Assembly: GCF_937915125.1 (NCBI RefSeq) | Contig: NZ_CALDMP010000038.1 | Span: forward strand, 1 to 24,835 | Source: an uncultured Ruminococcus sp. | Lineage (GTDB): Bacteria; Bacillota; Clostridia; Oscillospirales; Ruminococcaceae | Length of the DNA stretch: 24,835 bases | Direction of reading: 5' to 3' | Part shown: positions 10,101 to 22,100 of the stretch, piece after piece | Numbering within the stretch: the first letter of the stretch is position 1 | How the letters are laid out: each line of letters starts with the position of its first letter | Notes under the pieces: model-generated | Told to the model about the DNA's origin: nothing | Database searches by the model: none | The model's input: only the letters and a program-made list of their open reading frames with translations | Program-made: the position numbers and the translations under genes

Positions 10101-13100
10101 AGTGTGACATCTGCCGAAACACTGACAGAGCACACAGCATACCTGACAGACACCAAAGTCCTGAATCCTAAAGTCTATCGGGAAAACCCCATTGCATCGT
10201 TCCACACCCAGACATTTTCTTCCGAGAGCGATGCGGCGGAGTCGTATAACGAAACCAAGACGCAAAAGACAAGCTATCGTCCGAAAGATACGATCTGGCA
10301 GAAAGTGACGCTGAAAAATAATCTGGCAGCACTGAACAGCAGTCAGGCGCAGGCAGGCGAGGAGGGCAGGCTTATCAATCCGGTGATCTATGATAAGGTA
10401 CCGGAATATTTTTCCAATACTTTGTACGACTCGTATACGGTCGGCAACAGCATAGCCAATTTCCATTTGCGTTTGCTGAATGCGGACGGCAGCGAGAAAG
10501 ATCTGAGCAATATAGAATTGTATCTGGCAAAAAGAACCGAACAAAATGGATATGACTATGGCGGAAAGATGACCTATAGAGACGGGTTCAATTCTCAAAA
10601 TGCAACACAAAAGGCATTTGCAGATTTGAAGCCGGACGAAAGTTCCACATATCAGATTTCTTTTACGGTATACGAACTGCGGCTACGTTACAAAGATGCT
10701 CCCGATGCGGACTTCGTTTTGCAGCCGGGAGAGCAGGTCGAGTTCTGCTACTCGGCAACCATTCGGGAAGAAGACCTGCCTATGGTGTACACTGCGTCCA
10801 CCTATGCAGACGATACCGCCGCATCTGTTGTGAGCGGTGACGGACTGCACCCATCATATTTCCCCCGCATTGGTGAATATTATCAGAATCGTATCTACCA
10901 TTACTATAGTTCCTCTACATATGGAAATCTTTATCCCATGCTGACCGGCGGATTCTCCAGTGACGGAAATACCTGGAACAATTTTAAGCAGGTACAGAAC
11001 AGCAATATCCAGATGGATATGGACTATCTGATGCACGATATTGGCTTCAGTGCGGACAAGAATACCCAGGTGGATATGTGGGAATTCCTGGATCAGACCA
11101 TTACCCACATTCCGGGTTCTGGTTCCACGGACGCTGCCATTGGCGGTCAGAATGACACACTGCTGGATGAGGATTCCCAGACTGCAAAGAATATGCAGAC
11201 GGTGAAGTACAATGCAAGCTCCAAAATTGATACAGCTGACCAGCTGCAAATGCTGCCGCAGACGGTGCAGTATATGTCCAACAGCAAGAACCGAGACTGG
11301 TTCCGGCTGGCAATGGGCAAGCGAAACAAAGACTATGCAGACTGGGCAAATCTGGAGACCGCAAAGAATACACCGGTGGTATGGAGCGAAACACGTCTGC
11401 ACCTGCAAAAAGCATGGCTTGCCACCAGCTCGGAATTTGTGACAAGCAATATTCAGTACGAAAAAACAAACGGCGACCGCACCAATAATGTTTTGGCTGA
11501 CCCGAATTATCCGTATTATGGAACGTATTCCGACGGTCATGGAGTGAATTCCTATTATAATAGTGTACATGAGGTGACAGACCGCTCTGGTGCAGCTGCA
11601 CTGGAATACGATGAAGACGTCAAGGTACAGCTCCAGGCGTATAACTACGGCGACTGGGATCTGGACGGTGTGACATTCCTGTATACCTATGCCTATGGCA
11701 TGAAGCCGGTCATGAAAGCAGACGGAAGTCTGGATACGTCTGAGATACTGGCGTATACCAACACCGGTGACTCGAAATCGAATGCATTTTCTCAGATTGA
11801 TGGGGCAAATGTAACCGCAGAGATCATTCAGAAACCGGGAAACAAAAATCCGCAGTATCTTGCACCAAAGGCAATGCGGGATGCGGCGCAGAATGCAGAT
11901 ATTACAGACGGCGCAGACGGATACTACACCGCAGACGAGTATACCCCGTATGTGGTGAAGATCACTGTAAAACAGCCTCTGAAAAAGTGGTACGGCAGAG
12001 GCAGTGATTTCGGGTATATCACACGGGTGACACTTCCGGCGAGAGTATACACCGATACGGCAAGCGGCACATGGTATGACCGTGTTCTCACCCAGCCCTA
12101 TGTGGCAGAAAACAGCCAGAATCATCTGTACTATCAGATCTATGACATCGACCACTGGGACGGTTCCACCAAGGCGCTGACCAAGCATAACCAGCTGTAC
12201 GGCATGGACTATCTCTGGAGTCCGCTGTATTTCCATTGTGATACGGCAAATGAACAGCTTGATAGTCTGAAATATCTGGCATCTTCTCCGAATACCCCTT
12301 CTGTAAATGGCTATAACATTCAGAACAAGGAAGTGGTAGAGGAAAACGGCAGCTATCATTTTACCAACAATGACAGCATCGACCGTTACAGCAGCGGCAA
12401 GACCATGTTCTACGCGGAAACCGGCACCAGAGCCGTGCTGCGGAAACCTCTGGTACGCAGCTGGGCAACGATCAGCGAAACTGTCGGCAGCAATGAAACC
12501 GAGATGTACGGCAAAAACGTGGAGCAGTACTACACCGAAACACAGGGTGAAGTCAACTGGATCAACGTTCATGTGGAGAACAACTATTACTGGGCTCAGT
12601 ATGGCTACAACGGCAGTGCCGGTACAGATGGCTATAACCACGAAAAAACGCTGCACAGCTATGGCACAGACGGCGGGCAAAAAGGTTCGCTTTCTCTGCC
12701 GGTCATCACGAACATTTTGCCGTATGGCATCGTTCCGATTGCAGCAGACGGCTCTCGCTATACTACGGACAACGCCAAGAATGACAAGCCCCTGAACTGG
12801 GAACTGTACGACAAAGATGCCACCACCAAGCTGACGGATCAAATGGCACTCTATGATACCCAAGTCTACTATGACGATTCCACACAGCGATATGTGGTAC
12901 AGATTTTTGCCAAGGAGGAAAACGATACCGAAAAGGCAATGACCGCAGCGGAACTGGCAGAAAAGCGAGAAAAGGACGCTGCGATTTGGAACGGCAGTCT
13001 GTACAATTTCTGCATCAAGACCTTTACCTATGCTGAGCCGGACGATGTGATCAACGGCGTGGAAGACGAAGATCTGCTGGAAAACTATCTGAACAACTAT

Positions 13101-16100
13101 TCCTATGTTTCCAGCAGAGTGAACGCTTACCAGTTTATCACGGATAACGACATTTCCGGAAATCCGTATACTGTATGCTCGCCGGCAGTGATTACACCAA
13201 TTATCAATACACATTATGCTTATGAGTTTCGCAGCGTTGATAATCGTAAAGATGCAGTTGCAGCAACGGCGAAAGTGACACGCAGTTATTATGGAAATGT
13301 AATTTACTACAAATCTGAGAACACCCTGCCTATGCGGCCGGATACAGACAATGACGGACTTTCTACGACCAATTCAGATCTTTATGTTCTGCTGAACCAC
13401 AAGTATGAAAATGGTACGTATATGCTGGGCAGCATGAAACGATACGCAGAAAGTGATGCCATGGAAATGGACGAGTATCGAAAGGATAAGCCGCTGTCGG
13501 AGGAAATTCGTTCTGCACTGAACCGCGATGTGACACTGCGTGACATCAGCAGTGATATGCTTTTCCAAGATATTACTTCTGCCAATGTGATGCAGGATTC
13601 TGGCGTTGTGAATACGCTGAAAATTCGCACACAGACGCCGTCCTTAAAGGCGGAGAACATGGTAGCTGCCGAAAAGACCGAAGAAGGCGAAAAGGGCTTT
13701 GCCGGAAACAAGGAAGATCTGGACGAAATAGAAACCCGTCAGCAGTATCAGAATAACGGGGAAAACTTTGACTACAGCGATATTCTCTGGTACAGTGCCA
13801 AGGTTTCCAGCCGGTCGGAGGCAGACTATCGTTACCGCGGAAGCATCTTCCATGCCAAAATGGTTGTCACATTCCAGCTGCCGGAAAATGTACGGTACTG
13901 GGACGAAGACGATCTGCTGGACGACTACTATCTGGAATACACAGATAAGTCGGGGAAAAAGCAGACATTTACCATGGCAGAGGCAAAGGCTGCCGGCTGG
14001 GGCATTGAGCTGACACAGCGGTACTTTGCCGGAGCAGTTGCACCGGCAGAAAACACGGCGGACGGTCTGACACGGGCAGATTCTGCCACAAAGCGTGGCG
14101 GTGAAACGCTGGTATTCGAGATCACCACGCCGAAAGATGACGGCTTCGACTGCACAAATGACAACACCTATGTGGCAGGCTATCATCCGGCGGGCTATTT
14201 CAACGGCACGCTGAACTTTAAGATCAAGACTCGAATCGACAATCTGGAACTGCCGGCGGATACGGACAGCAGCTGGGAGGATTATTATGCCAAGGTCTAT
14301 GCAACGTTCGAACAGACAGACGGCAAGTTCGCCATTACAAAAGACGGTCTGTTTGCAGAACGTGATGCAGACGGCAAGTACTACACCCGCGGCGGCTGCC
14401 TGATGCCGAAGCAGGATGAGAACGGCTATGTCTACAACGACTACGGCAATATCGTCTATGAGAAGAAGCAGCGGCAGGAAGTACCGGCAAGTGACATTGC
14501 GTATGACACCTATGATTTCAACTTCACCGGACAGACCATGGAGGGCATGCAGCTGCAAAATGCGGTGCGGGTGAAAGACACCAACCGTACAAAGGACAGC
14601 ACTATTCCAGAGATCGAACCCTTTGACGGCGTTGTGGCAGGGGAGATCTATCTGATCGCTTCCTCTGCAAAGGTCGCTGTTACTGCACCGAAAACCACGG
14701 TGCGTGCAGATCTGAACTATGAGCGTGTACGTGTCAATGACCCGAACTCCTCCATTATCATTGCGGAAGACCCGCACATCAAGCAGGTTTATAAAACTGT
14801 CAGCTATGTCGATCAGGTGTCTAACGATACTGCATCAGTAAATGAATTCGTGGTCAACTACAATCTGGCAAACTACGCAACGCTGCGTGGTACCACGAAG
14901 GTGGCACCAGTCAACAAACCGGACGTTCTGCCTCACGTTTCAGAACTGGTTTATCCGAATGTAACGGAAATTTCTACTGGTAACTGGGCGATCCCGTCAG
15001 CAAGTGCACTGGAAACCGAGTATGCCGCACACCAGAAGCTGGTTCATGACATTCTGGAAGAGCACATGAAAGTGTATCCGTATGTGCTGATCAGCACGGA
15101 TCCTGCCAATGAAGAAACATTCCTTGCACCGGAAACGGAGCAGGACGACGGCATTTATTCAAATGCCTATGCCAAAAGCGGAAAGGGAACCAGCTGGTGG
15201 GTACGCATCGGGGAAGAACAGGGCTATGCACTGGGCGCAAACCAGACGATTTCACTGGAAGTCGGCAATCTGCATTTTGACAGCACCAACGAAACGCTGA
15301 AGTCGCAGATCACAAGCGGTAGCATCAATTTGAACAAATCGATTCGTCAGGTGCGTTGGGTGATTCGGACAGAGGGCTTTACGGAAACGATTTCCGGAAC
15401 CCAAGTCCAGCTGACCAATGCAGAGGCACCCCGATATTTTCCGGTGCCGAAGGGACTGTATGTGAATGCAGATGCAGACGACACAACAGAGGGAAGACAG
15501 GATCGCAACGATGTAGACAAGTATCACTATGGTTTGGAACCCCTGAGCGAAAGCATCAAGAAAAACAGTCCGCATGTGGCATTTGCCACTGCACCGAATG
15601 ACCCGTCTATCTCGAATTCTGTGCACAACAACCATTTCGCCAGCGTGATCCTGCGTAGCGATGACTTTAAGTATGCGGTATCCGGTGATGAGTCCAGAGT
15701 GGGCTTCTATCTGGATCCTCAGCTGCCGTGGCTGGGTATCGATATTGATGCCAAGTATTTCAGCGGTGCTGCAAACAGCGAATACAAATGGGATTCCAAT
15801 ACCAGTGGTATTTCCAGCGGCACCGGCAAGATGTTGAAATATACGGTGACTTATAAGAATCTTAGTCAGGAACTGCTGAACACAAGTACGTATAACCGGA
15901 AAAATGCAGAGGCAGACAAGCTGTCTGACCCTACGGTTTCTCTGGCACTGCCGTATCTGGAATCACTCTCTGCGGACGCATTCCAGTATGTGCAGTATCA
16001 GGACGACTCCAACGGCAGCATTGACGGCTATTTCGTCGGCGATCACTACACCAGCACTGCGGAAAAGAACAGCGACAATCAAGTGGTAACGCCTGCGAAG

Positions 16101-19100
16101 AATCTGGACGATGTGACACCGCAGTGGACATGGCATATTGAAAACGAAAAGGGAGAATTTGTTTCCCTGAAAGACAACGGTGATGTTTCACTGGCAGACG
16201 TAGACGTGGAAGAACTCCCGTATGCAGACGTGACAAACACCGAAGTCGCTATGGACACGCAGAAGAACCCCAACCCCTACTTTGTGACAAAACCGATCTC
16301 CACCAATGTACTGAACCGGAAGATCGTCAACTTCAAGTTCTCCGGAACTCTGGAGCCGGGACAGCGTATTGTGGTAGAACTCATGGTGCCGCTGGACATC
16401 AGCAACAGCAACATTGTGTCTGCGGAACTGATGCAGGCAAAGGCATACGGTTTCAAAAATGGTTCTTTCCGTCCGTATATTCCGGACGAACAGGCAAAGG
16501 TCAAGATCGTTGCCTACGAAGTAGACAGCCATGATGTCAACGACAACGGAAGCAGCGGCGATATGACACTGACAATCACGTCACAGGCAATCACCCTGCT
16601 CTCGATTGATAATGTTACACAAATGAAAACAGCCACTTCCGATCTGGATTCCGTAAAGGTGGCAATTCCGGTTCGGGTACAGGAGGGCGGCAATTACTCT
16701 TATTCCATTTCCATGCAGAACAGTTCGGATACGGATACAGAGTATAAGACGCTGTTGTTCTATGATTTGCTGCCCTATACAGAGGATACCAAGGCAACTG
16801 ATTCCGACGTACCCCGAAATTCGAAGTGGAACGGTTATCTGATTCCGGATTCCGTGCAGATGAAACAGGTATCCACCAGCGGCACGGTAAATCTGGACCC
16901 GTCTATGTATACCGTCTGGGTCGGACCGATCGTCAAGAAGAACGGCAGTTATGTGCTGCAAGATGTCAGCACGCTCCCGAAGCCGGCAGATGATCTGCTG
17001 GATACGGAGAAAAACGAGTTCTACCGGAGTCTGTATCAAGATGTAAACGGAAAAAATCCGTATTTTGTCAAGCTGTCTGAACTGTTCGATGATCACGAAA
17101 ACGGCAAGATCTCTGATGCCGAATACGATCGGTTGGTACGGGGTATCCGTGCGATTTGGGCTCAGATGAACAATGCGGACACCAGACTGGATAAAAAGAG
17201 CCGTATGGAACTCTACTATGAGATGCATGCACCGCTGAATCTGCCGAAGTATGTTGGTACACCCACAGCAGAGGAAGAGAATGAAAGTGCTGCATCTGCG
17301 GAGAGTATTCGCAAGCAGGTGGAGGGTGTGACACAGTGGAACACCTTTGCCTCCGGCTATGATTCTGCAAGTGTGATCGGCAAGAGTTATCAGGTTTTTG
17401 AAAACACACAAGCCGGTGCCTATATTTCTGCACCCAGCGGAAAGGGCTATATCGGCAGCTATGTCTGGAGCGACCTCAATTATGATGCCCAGTGCAACGA
17501 GGCGAAATATGAGATGTCTGCCAACGGACGGCTGCTGCCTACCGGCAAGTGGACGACTGATATTGACTTTGACGGAAAGCCGGACGATCCGGGCATCAAT
17601 GGCGTAAAGGTAGAACTGTTGACGGAGAAGGGTTACTCTGTTAACGTTAACGGTGAGGCAGTGATTGCCGATCCGGATCCTGACAGCAACCCGAATCCGG
17701 AAAAGACACGTTATGTTGTCATTGACGAGGAAACCGGTCAGCCGAAAACCATTGTAGAAAATAACACCAATTCCTATCAGTATACGTTTGATGGACCGGT
17801 AACTTATACCACTGAAAGCGACTATTACGGAAATCAGGGCTACTTCATGCTGTCGAATCTGACACCGGGAGATTACCGGCTGCGGTATACACTGCCGCAG
17901 GGATACGACCAGTACTCGGTTACAACACGGGAACTGGGACAGACTGGCACAGCACTGAAAGTATACCGTGACGGAAAGGTCGTCTATACCGGCATTCGTA
18001 CAGAAGATGACAATACGGCAGTTGCCAACGAAATTGCCAATACAAAGGCTTCGTCCGGACAGCTGATCGTACAGACGGCGCCGATTCATGTAGATGCGGT
18101 GGAAGAAGATCCGGCAAAGCATCAGGCATACGACACCGCCATGACTTCCTATATGCTGGGTGTTTCCAGAGGATACACTTACGGCGGCTGGACATGGGTC
18201 GATGAAACAGACAGCAATGGTACGATCGAAAGCAACGGCATCATGCAGGAAACCGAACAGAAGCTGAAAGATGTGATGGTGGAAATGCACGAAGTCGATG
18301 CAGACGGAAACATTGCATTGGAAATCGCGATAGACGGTGACGGAAATCCGGCAGTTGTCCGCACTGGAGATGACGGCTATTATCAGTTCCGTCTGTATCC
18401 GAACCAGAACTATGTGGCAGTGGCAAAATATGAGGGCAGTTCTTCTACCCCGTATAAACCTTCGCCGTTTGTTCTGCATAACGATCCGCTGGAAGCATCA
18501 GATGATAACGATCTGATCAAGGCGGTGAACAACTTCCGCACACGACCGTTCCTGACCGGCGTGCCCTACGACAAAAACCAGAAGCCTCTGTATGAAGATG
18601 ACGGTCAGACGTTCCAGATCAACAGAAGCATTTCTCTGGGATTTGTGGATGGCTCCCGTGGATTTATCGGACAGTGGATCTGGAACGACGAAAACTACAA
18701 CGGCATTCGGGATACTTTTGAAAAGGGTATCGGGGGTGTGACCGTGACCTTGCAGCCATTCTACTATGACGGCGATACCGGAAAATGGGTAGCCGTTACC
18801 GGCGCGGACCGCGACATACAAACTTCGGAATCCGGTTCCTATGTATTCCAGAATGTTTCCAGTTACTACGAAAAGGACGGTAAGGAATATCTGGCTGGCT
18901 ATCGGCTGTACGTCGATCCGGCAAAGAATCCCCAGCTGTATAAGAAGTATGCGATCACCAAGTATAAGCAGTATCCGAACAGCCGTTCTACGGAAAACAG
19001 TGACCTGCAGTATACCGGTGATATGCGGTACTATCTCATTGGCGATGACTGGTCCGAGTATGACGCAAATGGCAATATCACAGCAACATATCACAACTAC

Positions 19101-22100
19101 GATAAAGATGACAACATCATTATCATTGCCGGAGAAACGACAAACCAGAACAACAACGTCATTGTCTATAAGAACACCTATTATGATACCGGTGAGGCAC
19201 AGCGTCTGCTGGATTACAGCGGCGGCTTTACGGAAATTCAGACATCTGAAGTAACCGGTTATCTGTGGGAGGATAACGGCAAAAATGCAACCGGAGAATA
19301 TCAGGAGGCATTTGACTATGACGGTATCCGCAATACAGTGACCGCAGAGGACAGCACGACTCAATTCTATGAAAAGGGAATTGCCGGAGCGACTGTTCAG
19401 CTGGAACAGTATGTTCTGCAAAACGGTACCTATGTACCGGTAACAAGCGGAAACCGTACTGTGAAAACTGATGCAGACGGCAAGTACACATTCTCCGGTG
19501 TTTCCACATATGCGGAAATCAATGGGGAAAAGGTGCTGGCACATTATCGTCTGAAGCTGCTGTCGTTGCCCAGCGGCATGGAAAACTATGCTGTTACCCG
19601 CTATCGGCAGAACGGCGATGCAGAAACGCAAGTGATCGACAGTCACTTGATCTCGCAGAATGGGCAACACGGAGCAGGCTATACAAGTTATGATATTGCG
19701 TCCTATCTGACTTCTCCTGCAGATGGTGACTATTTCATCACTGCGCAGAAATCCCAGCCGGAAACAGAGGCGGGCATTGACGGAAACACCTATTTTGAAC
19801 CGTACATTCTCTATGATGATGCAGCAGTGCACGACAGAAATCATGATTATGCCTACGATTACATCAAGGCAAAGGATTATGACGGCTATGACGGCGGTCT
19901 GAAAGCATTTGAAACCGCCTCTGTCAGCGGCATTGTCTGGGAGGATACCAACTACAACGGAATCCAGGATGAGGACGAGTCTGCATACAGCAGTAAGACC
20001 AATCCGGCTGTTGTAAACTTGCAGCAGTATTCGTACCAGAACGGCAAATGGGTGCTGGAAAATGCAGTATTCCAGACACATAAAACAGAAACGGACGGCA
20101 AATACACGTTCAGCAATCTCCCCACCTATGTGGAAAAGGGTGGCGTAAAGTATCTGGCAGGCTATCAGGTTATTCTGAAAACCTTGCCGGAGGATTATGC
20201 GGCAACGAAGTACTGGAACGATGCAGATCCGTCAAAGGTTTACAGCAAACTGTATGTGACCGATGCCGATGGTGTCGAGGACAGCCAGCGGACAGGTGAC
20301 CTGCCGGTTACTGTGCTGCAAGGCAATCACGAAATGCTGATTCCGGCACGGGAGGCAAAGGCAGGCACACAGTCCAACGATGCAGAACCGTATACGGATT
20401 ACAACTGGGCATATGTCTGCGGCACGAACATCAAAAATATTGACACGCCGAATACTGCACAGCAGAAGTACTATGATCTGGTAACGGCGAGAGATTATGC
20501 AAATCTGAATGCCGGTCTGAAAGAACGAGGTATTGCAACGGTAAAGGGCAAGATCTGGGAAGATACGGACTACAATGGCATTCTGGATAACAGCGAAAAG
20601 GGCAAGGGCGGCATTTCTGTCACTCTGGAACAGTATCGCTATGATACCACTGCAAAGCAGTTTGTCCGCATGAATAATGATGTGACTGTGACAACCGATG
20701 CCAATGGCGTGTACCAGTTTACCAAGGTGCCGACTCACTTTGTGGTTGACGGCGTAGATCAACTGGCATATTACCGTATTCGTGCGGCTGTGCCAGAGGG
20801 CTATGCGGTAACACGGTATCGTCAGGCAACAGGTGACGCGGAAACAGACAGCGACTGGATCGCAGAAACGAATTATCTGACTGCACCGGACAACGGAGAT
20901 TACTTCCTGACGGCACAGCCGTCACAGGGCAATGACCCCTATGATCTGAATAATCTGACGGACCCTGTCACAAATAAAAAATACGATTCGATATTGAATG
21001 CAGACGTGATCGACGTTTATAACGGCGGTCTGAAAGCGTTCGAAACCGGAAAGATTCAAGGCGTAGTTTGGTTTGATGCGGATTACAGCGGCTTGCAAGA
21101 AACCGGTGAAGCGGCAATGCCGACACAGCAGATCGTATATCTCGACCAGTATTATCTGGACGACGCCGGAAACTGGAAGTTGCATCAGATATTCTCCGAA
21201 AAGACTGCGGCAAAAACAGGTGCATATCAGTTCTCCAACCAGCCGACATTTGTAACGGTTGACGGAAAGATGTATCTGGCAGGCTATCGTCTGCGGTTGA
21301 ATGCGGTATCGAACGGCTATGCTGTGACAAAGTATCAGGTGCTGGATTCCACAGGAAGCTGTATCAACAGTGACCTGCTGGCAGCATCTCAGGAAACGAA
21401 TGCAGATCAGACCGTGGACTTCAACCAGCCGAACGAGTATATCCTGCTGGCAGAGAAAGCTGCTCACGGCGTACTCGGAAGCAAGGAATCAGGATTCCAC
21501 GAATACTACGTGCGAACGTATGACAATGTATCATATGACATTGTCACTGCAAAAAATTCTGACGGCATATACAACGGCGGACTGAAATCCATACAGACTG
21601 CGGCAATGGACGGACGAATCTGGAATGACCTCAATTATGACGGCACAATGGATTTGAACGAAAGCGGCTGCGGCGATCTCCATTTGACACTGTATCAGTA
21701 CTATCTGGACGGAACGACTTGGAAAAAGACTGCGGCAACTATGACGGCAGTGACCAACAGCAACGGTCTGTATCACTTTGAGGGTATTCCCACTTATGCG
21801 GAAATCGGCGGCAAGCGGTATCTGGCTGGGTATCAGCTGCACTTAGATGCACTGCCGGAAGGCGATGCAGTTACTGTATTTGCCAACGACAACAAGCTGC
21901 ACTGGAAGAACGGCGAACTCACTCTCATGGGCGAACAGGAGTATCTGATCGTTGCAGCGGAAGCACAGCCGTTTACCGGAGAGCATACCGGAAACACACC
22001 GCAGTACAACAAGTATTATGATCGCACTTACAGTGCAGTTACGAATACGGATACGGTCTACGACATCACAGAAAGCCGTGACAGCAAGAACGAATACTAT

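Larger units (their letters stand above)
9990..17445 (+). other. Non-repetitive middle region of the giant protein
   Basis: Roughly 2,480 residues with no repeated DNA and no domain I can name with assurance. Landmarks: NPVIYDKVPEYF at 10377-10412 preceded by IWQKVTLKNNLA at 10293 (DUF11-like); LPVITNILPYGIVP at 12696-12737; a DTDNDG calcium-type loop at 13341-13358 (residue 4097); VRWVIRTEGF followed by SGTQVQL near 15350; LKYTVTYKNLS near 15834 (DUF11-like). Aromatic and Asp/Asn-rich strands dominate throughout, so a chain of beta-sandwich domains is the likely structure. The length without recognisable repeats is unusual for a giant surface protein. Confidence 0.5.

Noticed and set aside
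10854..13214. Minus-strand open frame of 786 codons
   Set aside because: It is the exact codon-by-codon complement of the giant gene; its protein is rich in Cys, Ile, Val, His and Arg without domain character, and no ribosome binding site or family resemblance was found. It exists because the sense frame lacks TTA, CTA and TCA.
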